The notes under the pieces are model-generated. The model saw nothing but the letters and a program-made list of their open reading frames with translations, was not told where the DNA came from and ran no database searches. From NCBI GenBank assembly GCA_963818925.1, contig CAWFTN010000001.1, positions 1,240,001-1,304,000 on the forward strand: a stretch of 64,000 nucleotides of DNA, written 5' to 3'. How positions within the stretch are numbered: position 1 is the first letter of the stretch; every line of letters starts with the position of its first letter. Below are positions 1 through 8,174 of the stretch, one piece after another. A program made the position numbers and the translations under genes. Source of the stretch: JAMXLG01 sp963818925. Lineage in GTDB: Bacteria > Vulcanimicrobiota > Vulcanimicrobiia > Vulcanimicrobiales > Vulcanimicrobiaceae.

Positions 1-1306
1 CGATCGCCGAGCGGTTGTAATAGCAGGAACGGAACTCGCGACGATACACGTTCGATGCAACTTGAACGGAGGTTGCACCGGCAGTGGTCATCGTCTGAAT
101 CGGCGAACTCGGATAGATCGAGTCCTCCGGATAGACCGGGAGATTCTCGGTGTATTCTTCGAGATTCGGCCATACGATGGTGTGTCCGTTGCTATAGCCG
201 AGCCATATAACCCCGGTCGTGAGCGTGCGTGCCGCGATCAGTGCAGGGATGTTTCCGGCGAGGCCGCCGTCGCTCAGTAAAACAAACGACGCGTTCGGAA
301 TTGCGTTGGCTTGCGCCATCGCATTGAGGACCGACGCGAACATCGTCGGTCGCGCTTTCCCCGCACTAACGATGCAGCCTTCGCATACGGCGCCATTGAA
401 GTGAGGGCTCGAGGGAATGATGTTGAGGTCGTTCGCGCGTCCATCGCTAAAGTTGACGCCATTGAATACGCCAAGCATCGCGGTGCCGTTTGGATGGGTC
501 AGCGATGTTGCAAGCGCACCGTGTTCTGCAATCACAGCGGCGTCGTTTCGTATTTCTTGCGTAGCCGTGCAAATTCGGCCCGCGCAGAAACCGCCGCCAG
601 GTCCATAGAATTGTGATGAAACCTTCCCGCTCGTATCGTCGAGGAAGAATTCATCAAAGCCGGCCGCGTACGTGTGCAGGTACGAGGCGTAGTACGAACG
701 CACGCCTGCATTCAACGTGTTCATTGCATACACCGGAACAGTTACGGTTCCAGAGGAACACCTGGCATTGTATGTGCCGTGGATGCGATGCGAGCTGGTC
801 GAATATCCCAGCAAGTGGACGTACCAGCTCTCTTGCGCCGACGCTTTAAGTTTGCGAGCAGTCGACGATCCGCACGACGAGGTGTCGTAGAAGAAGTGCG
901 GATTGAAATAAAAGACCGACTTGCATGTACTCGAGCCCGCGCAGTCTGCGACGGCTTTTGTATTGCCAAGTCCGCCTTGCGCAAAGCTGACGTATGCCCG
1001 GATTTGCGCGGCGGTCGCGTGCGCACCGGTTGAGGCGTATTCGTCATAGGCCCACACTGGAATGTGAGCCGGAATGGTGGTTGCTTCGGTGATGGAGTCC
1101 GGCGATTCGCCGGTGGAGAGTGGTGTGCCGGCCGCGGTTGCGGCCTGAGAATCGAGGGGACTACTTACTACGTTTTGGGGTTGGGCGCCTGAGTCTTGAG
1201 ATTGGGTGGCTGTATCAGGCGGGAGAGTGGTCTGTTGCCCTCCACTACAAGCCGTGAGTAGAGCGACGAGTGGAAGAGCATGCTGAAACAGACGGGTGCG
1301 GCTCAC
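1..1306 (-). CDS. Cys-rich secreted lipoprotein, putative glycoside hydrolase, copy A (partial)
   Basis: The reading frame is open from the GTG at 1306 to base 1, so the C-terminus lies outside the window. The start is set by a GAGGAGG ribosome site 4-5 bases upstream. Residues 1-20 form a lipoprotein signal peptide ending in LLTAC, so Cys20 would be lipidated. A Ser/Thr/Gln/Pro-rich linker follows, then the family domain shared with the genes at 1524, 3355 and 8175. Visible family motifs include FFLDDTSG, GGGFCAG and AVCEGC, and nine of the ten family cysteines are present before the edge. The leader and first codons closely match those of the gene at 3080, which points to tandem duplication. 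The hydrolase role is inferred from barrel-like motif order and from neighbouring glycosyltransferases; no named family was confirmed. Confidence 0.8.
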   Translation of the reverse strand, partial: MSRTRLFQHALPLVALLTACSGGQQTTLPPDTATQSQDSGAQPQNVVSSPLDSQAATAAGTPLSTGESPDSITEATTIPAHIPVWAYDEYASTGAHATAAQIRAYVSFAQGGLGNTKAVADCAGSSTCKSVFYFNPHFFYDTSSCGSSTARKLKASAQESWYVHLLGYSTSSHRIHGTYNARCSSGTVTVPVYAMNTLNAGVRSYYASYLHTYAAGFDEFFLDDTSGKVSSQFYGPGGGFCAGRICTATQEIRNDAAVIAEHGALATSLTHPNGTAMLGVFNGVNFSDGRANDLNIIPSSPHFNGAVCEGCIVSAGKARPTMFASVLNAMAQANAIPNASFVLLSDGGLAGNIPALIAARTLTTGVIWLGYSNGHTIVWPNLEEYTENLPVYPEDSIYPSSPIQTMTTAGATSVQVASNVYRREFRSCYYNRSAI

Positions 1307-1455
1307 GTGGCCTCCTCATCTTTTGGCGTAGCATGGTGAGGCGCCGCGATGGGAGTATTGTCCGCGGACGCCTTCGCGCAGGGTAAGGGCTCGATTAGAA
1401 CGCGTCAACGAACGGGAGGCCGCTCGTTCGCCCGTACACGGGCGCTTTCATGCGT

Positions 1456-1500
1456 AAAAGGGTGCAAACACGGTGCGAGCGTCGCACAATGTTTGCACCC
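1456..1500 (-). terminator. Rho-independent terminator of copy B
   Basis: An 11-bp perfect stem (1460-1470 with 1490-1500) encloses a second small stem. Read on the minus strand it is followed by TTTT at 1456-1459. It lies 24 bases past the stop codon of the gene at 1524-3080. Confidence 0.8.
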
Positions 1501-1523
1501 TCTTAATACTACTGTTGTGCGGT

Positions 1524-3080
1524 TTAGCGAACGAGCAGTATTGCCTGGGCCGGGCCAACGTACGTTGAGTTGACTCGGAAGGCGGTGCTGGTGAGCGCGA
1601 TCTTGCCGCCGCTCGGAATGTCGCCGCCGGTCATTGCTAGGCTGTGCAGGTACGTCTGATGCAGCCACGTGGACTTCACGACGACGTTTCCGCCGGTCGA
1701 GTTCACGATCGCCGCGCACGGGCCGATTGCGACGCCGGCATTGTAACAGGTGCGGAATTCACGACGGTATACGCCCGATGCAACTTGAATGGAGGTTGCA
1801 CCCGCGGCGGTCATTGTTTGAATCGGAGCTGTCGGATAGAGCGAATACTCGGGGAAGACGTTCAGGCTTTGCGACGTCGCTTCGAACGCCGGCCATGCCA
1901 CGAAGTGACCAGCCGTATAGCCGAGCCATGTAATACCGAGGCCGACTTTGCGCTCTTCGATCTGCGCGGCGCTGCCGGGAGCCGCTTCACTCGTGCTCAG
2001 AAGAACCGTAGAATCGTTGGGAATGGCGTTCACTTGCGCGATCGCGTTCAGCGTCGACGCATACATCGTCGGACGCAGTGTGCCGTTGCTCACGACACAG
2101 CCTTCACAGACGGCGCCGAAGAAGTTCGTGCTGTCACGGAGGATCGATAAGTCGTTGGGCTGTCCTGACGTAAAGTTCAGCCCGTTGAACACACCCTGCA
2201 TCGCGGTGCCGTTCGGATGTTTTAGGGCGTTCGCGAGCGCCGCGTGCTCTTCGGCAACGGACGCGTCGGTCTGCATCTCTTGCGTGATCGAGCAGATCTT
2301 GCCGGCGCAGAAGCCGCCGCCCGGTCCATAGAACTGCGTCATGACTTTGCCGCTCGTGTCGTCCATGAAGAAGTAATTGAACGATCCGGCATTCGCTTTC
2401 ATATATGCCGAGTAGAAGTTCTTCACACCGGTACTGAGCGTGTTCATCGCATAGACGGGCGAGGTCGTGCTGCGGCCGTTACACGTCTTCGAGTACGTTC
2501 CGTGCGCGCGGTGCGCCGAGTCAGCGTACCCCTTCAAGTGAACGAACCACGATTCGCTGGCCTCTGCAGCGATGCTCTTCGCGTCGCCCGAGAGACCGCA
2601 CGCGGCCGTATCGTAGAAGAAGTGCGGGTCAAAGTAAAAGACTGATTTACACGTGCTGCCGGCGCAATCGGCGACGGCTTTCGCATTTCCGAGGCCGCCT
2701 TGTGCGTAGTTGACATACGCACGAACTTGCGCTGCTGTGCCTCTCGCGCCAGATCCCCAGTACTCATCGAACGCCCAAACGGGCATGTGAGCGGGAATTC
2801 CGGCGGTCACGGCTGGTGCGGCCGTCAGAGCTTGCGCGTTAATCGCGGATCCATTCATAGATCCGTTCGTCGGGGCCGTTTGGGCTGTTGGGTCGCTCGA
2901 GGTCGCTGCCGATGTCGCTTGCGTCTGATCTTGCGGTTGCGGCAGGCCGGAAGCCTGAGCTCCCGAGTCGACGGCCGCCGGATTGGCGGCGGAGGGGGTA
3001 AACTGCGATTGTTGGCCTCCGCTACACGCCGCAAGCATTGCGAACGTGGCGGAGAGCAGCAATAGACGGGTGCGGCTCAA
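1524..3080 (-). CDS. Cys-rich secreted lipoprotein, putative glycoside hydrolase, copy B
   Basis: 518 residues from a TTG start at 3080, preceded by a GAGGAGG ribosome site. The signal peptide ends in LAAC with the lipid-accepting Cys at residue 19. A linker rich in Gln, Ala, Ser and Thr runs to about residue 95. The main domain begins near HMPVWAFDEYW and carries FFMDDTSGK and AVCEGCVV, the most likely acid residues of an active site. The C-terminal part (GPCAAIVN, ending AILLVR) looks like a small beta domain of the kind found behind TIM-barrel glycosidases. Ten cysteines of the mature part recur in copies C and D. It is probably anchored outside the membrane. The enzyme class and substrate are not established; the next-best reading is a non-enzymatic polysaccharide-binding protein. 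Confidence 0.85.
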   Translation of the reverse strand: MSRTRLLLLSATFAMLAACSGGQQSQFTPSAANPAAVDSGAQASGLPQPQDQTQATSAATSSDPTAQTAPTNGSMNGSAINAQALTAAPAVTAGIPAHMPVWAFDEYWGSGARGTAAQVRAYVNYAQGGLGNAKAVADCAGSTCKSVFYFDPHFFYDTAACGLSGDAKSIAAEASESWFVHLKGYADSAHRAHGTYSKTCNGRSTTSPVYAMNTLSTGVKNFYSAYMKANAGSFNYFFMDDTSGKVMTQFYGPGGGFCAGKICSITQEMQTDASVAEEHAALANALKHPNGTAMQGVFNGLNFTSGQPNDLSILRDSTNFFGAVCEGCVVSNGTLRPTMYASTLNAIAQVNAIPNDSTVLLSTSEAAPGSAAQIEERKVGLGITWLGYTAGHFVAWPAFEATSQSLNVFPEYSLYPTAPIQTMTAAGATSIQVASGVYRREFRTCYNAGVAIGPCAAIVNSTGGNVVVKSTWLHQTYLHSLAMTGGDIPSGGKIALTSTAFRVNSTYVGPAQAILLVR

Positions 3081-3299
3081 AAAAGCCTCCTCATCAATGG
3101 CGTAGGGGGTTTGTCGCGAGCACCGGGTGGGAAGGATGGCGGGTGCGGCGCCCTTCGCGAGGTTACGGATTCGGGATAGATAGCGTCAACTGCCTGTGGC
3201 ACGGCTGCACGCCGGGCGGGCGGGCACCCCGCATGCGAGAAATTCATTAAAAAGCAACCGGACGCACGAATAATCTTTGCATCCGCTTTACGAAAGTGA

Positions 3300-3331
3300 A
3301 GACCGCCGTCGCGTGGAGGCAACGGCGGTCT
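3300..3331 (-). terminator. Terminator-like hairpin after copy C
   Basis: A 10-bp stem (3300-3309 with 3322-3331) lies 24 bases past the stop of the gene at 3355-5172. On the minus strand it is followed by TTCACTTTCG, a weak T-rich stretch, so termination is plausible but less certain than at 1456-1500. The remaining 3081-3299 shows no clear feature. Confidence 0.55.
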
Positions 3332-3354
3332 CGTTGCGTGCTGCAAGCGTTCGC

Positions 3355-5172
3355 CTAGCGCACGAGGAGGATCGCCTGGGAAGGCCCGATTGTGGTGACG
3401 TTCGGGCTGAACGTTTGCCCTGTCAGCGTCATCGTTCCCCCGCTCGGGATATCGCCACCCATCAGCTGCACGGTATGTCCGTACGTCTGCTGGAGCCATG
3501 CGGAGCTGACGGTAATCGTGCTCCCCGTGCTGTTGACGATGGCCGCGCAGGGGCCGATCGCGGCGCTCGCGTTATAGCAGTTGGCGAACTCGCGGCGATA
3601 GACGCCGGCGACGACTTGCAAGTTGGCCGCCCCGCTCGTCATCGTTTGCAGCGCCTGCGTCGGATAGATTGCTTCCTCGGGGAAGACTTCGAGATTTTGC
3701 CCGTTCGATTCGAGATCCGGCCAAACGATGGTCTGTCCATCCTTGAAGCCGAGCCACGCGACAGCGTACGTTACGAGCCTTTGCGCGATTTGTGCGGTGC
3801 TGCCCGGTGCCGATGCACCGCTGCTGTATTCCACGAAGGACTCGTTGGGAACCGCATTCGTTTGCGCCATTGCATTGAGCACCGACGCGTACATCGTCGG
3901 TTTGAGCGCGCCGCCGCTCACGAGGCAGTTCTCGCACACACCGCCGATAAAGTGCGAGCTCGACTGCATGACGTCGATATCGTTTGCGTAGCCTTTGGTG
4001 AAATTGTAGCCGTTGTAAACACCCTGCATCGCCGATCCGTCGGGATGCGTCAATGCCGTCGCGATCGCACCGTGGCCCGAAACAACCGCAGCATCATTCG
4101 CCATCTCTTGCGTGCTTAGGCAATAATGGTTTACCGCGTGCTGACAGAAGCCGCCGCCGGGACCGTAGAACTGCGTGAGGACTTGGCCGCTCGTGTCGTC
4201 CATGAAGAAGTCATCGAAGTTGCCGGCGTTTGCGTGCATGTACGACTGGAAGAACGCCTGAACGCTCGGATTTAGTGAATCCAGTTCGTAGACGGGAATC
4301 GTTTTGCCGGCACCGTTGCACGTCTTCGTATAGCTTCCGCGAACGCGATGCGCCAAGTCGCTGTAGCCGGATTCATGAACGTACCAGCTCTCATTGTCTT
4401 GGCTGAGAAGCGACGCGAGTTCGCCCGTCGGCGTCGCGCACGACGAGGAATCATAGATCATGTTGGGGTCGAAGTAGAAGACGGACTTACAGATGCCTGA
4501 GCCGCTGCAATCGGCGACCGCTTTTGTATTTCCGAGACCGCCTTGCGCGTAGTTGGCGTACTGACGCACTTGCGCTGAACTGGCCTTCGCGCCTTGCGCC
4601 CAATACTCGTCATACACCCACGTCGGAATGTGCGCGGGAGGCGCGGTGCCTGCCGGCGTTGGAGGAGCGGTCGCAAACGGCGTTGCGGTCGGAGCGGCGG
4701 TCGGCTGCGGCGGCGGCGTCGCGGCGGCGGTGTAGGTCACCGACGTTGCCTGGATGCCGGCTGCGCAGGAGCCCGACCCCGTGGCCTGGATCGGCATCCC
4801 CTTCGTAACCGGGTAACCGAAGTACGGATAGAACGCGGTCGTGCTGCCGTTGTAGTACACGTAGACCGTCGAGCAGCCTGCGGTTTTAGTGCTGACCGTA
4901 AACTTCTTGACGTCGGCTGTCGCGACAGTGCCGGTGATCGTCACGGCCGCGGGCGAGGGCGACGGAACGGGGCTGTCCTGCGCCGTGCTCTGCCCTGGAA
5001 CAGTCGGCTGCGCGCCCGGCGCAGTCGCGCTGAATTGCGACGCGTTTCCATTCGGGATGACCGATGATCCGCCGCCTCCGCCGCACGCGGTAATCATCGA
5101 CGCGAGCGCTGCAAGCGAGACGAGCGATCGGTAATGGCCCGCCCATGGTTTCGAAAATGATCCCTTCAACAC
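3355..5172 (-). CDS. Cys-rich secreted lipoprotein, putative glycoside hydrolase, copy C with extra N-terminal domain
   Basis: 605 residues from the GTG at 5172, chosen because GAGGAGGGG lies 4-5 bases upstream; an in-frame extension to 5316 has no such site. The signal peptide ends in MITAC with Cys30 as lipid site. Unlike the other copies it carries an extra domain at about residues 70-160 with the TITGTV...GMPIQATGSG pattern, resembling the OB-like DUF5666 fold. A Pro/Thr linker joins it to the family domain, which has FFMDDTSGQ, GVCENC, WLGFKDGQTIVWPD and the GPCAAIVN...AILLVR tail. The ten family cysteines are all present, with two more in the extra domain. It faces the decayed copy at 5352 across a shared upstream region. 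Confidence 0.85.
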   Translation of the reverse strand: MLKGSFSKPWAGHYRSLVSLAALASMITACGGGGGSSVIPNGNASQFSATAPGAQPTVPGQSTAQDSPVPSPSPAAVTITGTVATADVKKFTVSTKTAGCSTVYVYYNGSTTAFYPYFGYPVTKGMPIQATGSGSCAAGIQATSVTYTAAATPPPQPTAAPTATPFATAPPTPAGTAPPAHIPTWVYDEYWAQGAKASSAQVRQYANYAQGGLGNTKAVADCSGSGICKSVFYFDPNMIYDSSSCATPTGELASLLSQDNESWYVHESGYSDLAHRVRGSYTKTCNGAGKTIPVYELDSLNPSVQAFFQSYMHANAGNFDDFFMDDTSGQVLTQFYGPGGGFCQHAVNHYCLSTQEMANDAAVVSGHGAIATALTHPDGSAMQGVYNGYNFTKGYANDIDVMQSSSHFIGGVCENCLVSGGALKPTMYASVLNAMAQTNAVPNESFVEYSSGASAPGSTAQIAQRLVTYAVAWLGFKDGQTIVWPDLESNGQNLEVFPEEAIYPTQALQTMTSGAANLQVVAGVYRREFANCYNASAAIGPCAAIVNSTGSTITVSSAWLQQTYGHTVQLMGGDIPSGGTMTLTGQTFSPNVTTIGPSQAILLVR

Positions 5173-5291
5173 GATTCCCCTCCTCGGCGGCAGCCGGGCT
5201 GTCGGCAGTCTCCGTAAAGTCATCGTGAATTCAGGCGTGCATAATAGTCTCTTTACACACACATAACGATTTCTTCGTTGTTTTATCGTCT

Positions 5292-5308
5292 TAGTCCGCA
5301 ACGGACTA
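5292..5308. promoter_or_regulatory. Inverted repeat between copy C and the decayed copy
   Basis: A perfect 7-bp dyad, TAGTCCG-CAA-CGGACTA, lies about 120 bases upstream of copy C. It is near the expected promoter zone of that gene, where TATTAT appears on the minus strand near 5240. It could be an operator. No matching regulator is visible and no convincing -35 box was found. Confidence 0.3.
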
Positions 5309-5351
5309 GCAAGCATGCGGCTCTCTGCTCGCCAAGCGCATAATCCAAACT

Positions 5352-5886
5352 ATGCCAATAGACGGAACGTACAACGAAAGCTGTAACGGCATATCCGTCA
5401 GGTGCTTCGGTCCTTCAAGCGCATGCGTCATTTGCGTCGGCGCTCAAGTATATGAACGGATCTCCGATGGAGTTTTTCTTCAACGGCATCGGCGTGAGCC
5501 GGAACGACGACGAAAAACGTGCAACTGCGCAACGCGAGCTCCGGACGGACATACGATCGTCTTTCCAGACTTCGAGCACACGACGCAAAATCTCGCGGTG
5601 TGGCCGGAAGACATGATCTACCCCGGCGGTGCGCTGCAGTCGATGGCGACGGGCGCATCGGACATCTCCGTCGCGAGCGGCGTCTACCGTCGCAAGTTTC
5701 ACCTCGTGCTTCAACAATCGCGTTGCGATCGGGCCGTGCGCGGCGATCGTCAACGCGTCGCACGCGGTGGTCACGGTCTCGAGCGCGTGGCTGCAGCAAA
5801 CCTACGGCCATGCGATCGCATCGCAGCCGGTCAAGCGCTATTACTCGCGCAGTAATCTAGCGGAAGATTGGGTAAAGGCACGATGA
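5352..5886 (+). pseudogene. Decayed copy of the Cys-rich secreted protein family
   Basis: Pieces of the family appear in order but in more than one frame. GTYNESCNG is near 5365 and NGSPMEFFFNGIG near 5455. GHTIVFPDFE through SGVYRRKF spans about 5545-5700. After a frameshift near 5700, CFNNRVAIGPCAAIVN through AWLQQTYGHA follows. The N-terminal third, with signal peptide, is missing. So is the segment holding the DDTS and CEGC motifs, and the AILL tail is gone. It most resembles copies C and D. Its orientation is opposite to copy C, and it runs into the glycosyltransferase at 5888. It cannot make a working protein. Confidence 0.8.
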
Positions 5887-5907
5887 GATGCGTACTCATC
5901 GTGCCTT
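5875..5907 (+). repeat. 13-bp inverted repeat enclosing the start codon at 5888
   Basis: AAGGCACGATGAG (5875-5887) is perfectly complementary to 5895-5907, leaving a 7-base loop, ATGCGTA, that begins with the presumed start codon of the next gene. It may be the old terminator of the decayed copy or a translational control hairpin. Confidence 0.7.
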
Positions 5908-7180
5908 GCTGCTTTCCTATTACACGCCGCCGCGCCCGGGCGTAGCGACGACGCGGACGCGGCAGCTGTTGCGCTATCTGCCGCGAGCCGGATGGGACGT
6001 TACGGCCGTGACTCCGCGGCTCGACGGCGCCGATCGCAGTGTAGTGCAAACGAACTACTTTGACGTCGTCGGCTCGATGAAGCGGCTTGTCGGCATCGGA
6101 GATCGCAGCACGCACGAAGCGCTCGGCACGGCGCCGGCCGCTGACGGCAGCCGGAAAACGCTGCGCCAACGCGCGATTTCGCTCGGCTATGCGATAGTAA
6201 CGTATCCCGACGCGCAAGTCGGCTGGTTTGCGCACGGACGACGAGCGGTGCGCGAACTCTTGGCGCGCGAGCACTACGATGCCGTCATCTCATCGGCGCC
6301 TCCGTTCACCACGAATTTGATTCTCGCGTCGCTCAAACTCGATATCCCGTGGATCGCTGATTTTCGCGACCTCTGGGCGGACGGCGACTATAGCCGCTCC
6401 GCATTCCGCAATGCGCTCGATAGCGTGCTGGAACGCTGGACACTCGGGCATGCTTCCGCAGTGACGACGATTACGCCGAAGATGGCGGACGTCGTTCGTA
6501 AGCACCGGCCGGGAACGATCGTCGAAACGATTCCGAACGCGTTCGATCCGGCGGAGTGGGAACGGGTTCCGTTTGAACGCGAGAACCGCGCAACGTTCCT
6601 CTACGCGGGGCAGCTCTTTGGCGGGAAACGGGATCCGCGTCCGCTCTTTCGCGCCGTACGCGCGTTACTCGATCGCGGTGAGCTGGCGGCCGAGGATCTT
6701 TGGCTCGATTTCTATTCTCCGCGCGAACCGTGGCTCGATGCAGCAATCGCGGAAGCCGGCCTCGCCGGTATCGTGCGCGTGCACGGGACGGTTCCTCGCG
6801 ATGACGTTCTCGCCGCGGAGCGGCGCGCGGACCGTTTGATCGTCCTTCTTTGGGACGCGGCAAACGCGGGTGGGATCGCGACCGGAAAAATCTTCGAGTA
6901 CCTGGGCGCTCGGCGCGAAATTCTCGCAATCGGCGGTCCGCCGCAAAGTGCGGTCGACGAAATTCTCACGAGAACGAACGCTGGTGTCCGAACGCGCGAT
7001 TATGCGGTGCTCGAGGCTGAAGTGCTTCGCACGGTTCGCGAACATCGCTCCGCGGCGACTCGCATTCTCGATGCCGAATCGCTGCGCTGCTACGATGCGA
7101 TGACGATGGCGCAGCGATTCGCCGACCTGCTCAACGTGTGTACGTCTGCACGAGATCGCGCGTCCACCGCTCTAAGCTGA
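5888..7180 (+). CDS. GT4-type glycosyltransferase
   Basis: 430 residues. The N-terminal Rossmann half begins ALLLSYYTPPRPG, a typical start of family 4 (GT-B fold) glycosyltransferases. The segment WIADFRDLWADGDYSR is typical of capsule and O-antigen enzymes of this group. The C-terminal half contains LLWDAANAGGIATGKIFEYLGA, the sugar-nucleotide side, with the usual late Glu. It would transfer a sugar to a growing lipid-linked glycan on the cytoplasmic face. The ATG at 5888 is in the loop of a 13-bp hairpin; a TTG at 5906 is an alternative start. Its 3' end overlaps the convergent gene at 7131 by 50 bases. Donor and acceptor sugars cannot be read from sequence. Confidence 0.85.
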   Translation: MRTHRALLLSYYTPPRPGVATTRTRQLLRYLPRAGWDVTAVTPRLDGADRSVVQTNYFDVVGSMKRLVGIGDRSTHEALGTAPAADGSRKTLRQRAISLGYAIVTYPDAQVGWFAHGRRAVRELLAREHYDAVISSAPPFTTNLILASLKLDIPWIADFRDLWADGDYSRSAFRNALDSVLERWTLGHASAVTTITPKMADVVRKHRPGTIVETIPNAFDPAEWERVPFERENRATFLYAGQLFGGKRDPRPLFRAVRALLDRGELAAEDLWLDFYSPREPWLDAAIAEAGLAGIVRVHGTVPRDDVLAAERRADRLIVLLWDAANAGGIATGKIFEYLGARREILAIGGPPQSAVDEILTRTNAGVRTRDYAVLEAEVLRTVREHRSAATRILDAESLRCYDAMTMAQRFADLLNVCTSARDRASTALS

Positions 7181-8171
7181 AACGCTCGAGGATGCGATCG
7201 CGGCCCTCACTTAGCCCATTGTAGCTAAGCGCAGCCTCGATCGCAGCAGCAAGCGACGACGCGTTAGCGCGCGGAAAGATATGCGCGTCGGCGCATCCGC
7301 CGAGCATTTCGACCACCGGTGGAATGTCGCTCGCCGCGACCGGCAGCCCGCACGATGCGGCCTCCGACAGCACGAACCCTGAACCTTCGCCGAAACTTGG
7401 AAATGCGAGTGCGTCGGCCGCCCAATAGAGGGGCCGCGTATCGGCCACGCGCGGCACGCGCACGACATTGTGCTCGCGCCTAAATTCAGCCCAGTCGTCA
7501 TCGTTGCCGCCGTTGAGCAGCAGCGTTACGTTTTGCACCGAACGCATCGCTTCACGTAAGACGCTGCCGCCTTTGATCGGCGTACGATCGAAGAAGAGCA
7601 ACACGCGCGCGTCGGCCGGTACGCCGAGCATGCGTCGTGCTTCCTCTCGCATCGCCGCGGTCGCGGGACGGAAGCGCTCGGTGTCCGTACCGTTTGCGAC
7701 GACGCGAACGCGACGCGCGGGAGCACCGCGATCGAGAACTTCTTGGCGCACGCCTTCGGAGACGCACAACCATTCGCTCACGTTCATGCCTACGATCTGG
7801 TACTTGATTCGCGCGCGCAATTCGGCCTTGAGCGAGACGTCTTCGCGAACGGAATGAACGTGCCATAGGACGCGCGAGCGAGTCGCGGTCGCAGCCGTGA
7901 TGTCGAACGTCGTAAAGTGCGAGTGGATGACGTCGGGTCGCAGCGCGCGTAATTCCGACGCGACGTTCCATTTATTGTCGACGATGCGAAGATCGATGCC
8001 GCGAGCGCGCATCTCCGCGGGCCACGTGGCGCCCGGTTGCGCGCGCGCGATCACGACGAAACGATCGCCGGCGGCCGAAACGGCATTGGCGAGATGCGCC
8101 AGGGCGGGAATGAAACTGCCGCCCGTCGCTCCACCGTAATCGATTACTTGCGCAATCGTTCTTGTTGCCAT
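7131..8171 (-). CDS. GT4-type glycosyltransferase
   Basis: 346 residues, GT-B fold. The N-terminus (VIDYGGATGGSFIPALAHL) has the glycine-rich acceptor loop. DVIHSHFTTFD and LWHVHSVRED mark the first domain. VRVVANGTDTERFRP, FFDRTPIKGG and FPSFGEGSGFVLSEAASCGLPV are standard donor-side motifs of family 4, including the E-x7-E region. It is the last gene of the minus-strand operon, 3 bases after copy D, and therefore belongs with the flippase and other transferases. It overlaps the convergent gene at 5888-7180. Confidence 0.9.
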   Translation of the reverse strand: MATRTIAQVIDYGGATGGSFIPALAHLANAVSAAGDRFVVIARAQPGATWPAEMRARGIDLRIVDNKWNVASELRALRPDVIHSHFTTFDITAATATRSRVLWHVHSVREDVSLKAELRARIKYQIVGMNVSEWLCVSEGVRQEVLDRGAPARRVRVVANGTDTERFRPATAAMREEARRMLGVPADARVLLFFDRTPIKGGSVLREAMRSVQNVTLLLNGGNDDDWAEFRREHNVVRVPRVADTRPLYWAADALAFPSFGEGSGFVLSEAASCGLPVAASDIPPVVEMLGGCADAHIFPRANASSLAAAIEAALSYNGLSEGRDRILERFSLERWTRDLVQTYTR

Positions 8172-8174
8172 GCG

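Noticed and set aside
3277..4119. A plus-strand 280-residue frame opposite copy C.
   Set aside because: It is antisense to a clear family member, and its Arg- and Ala-rich composition is typical of shadows in GC-rich DNA.
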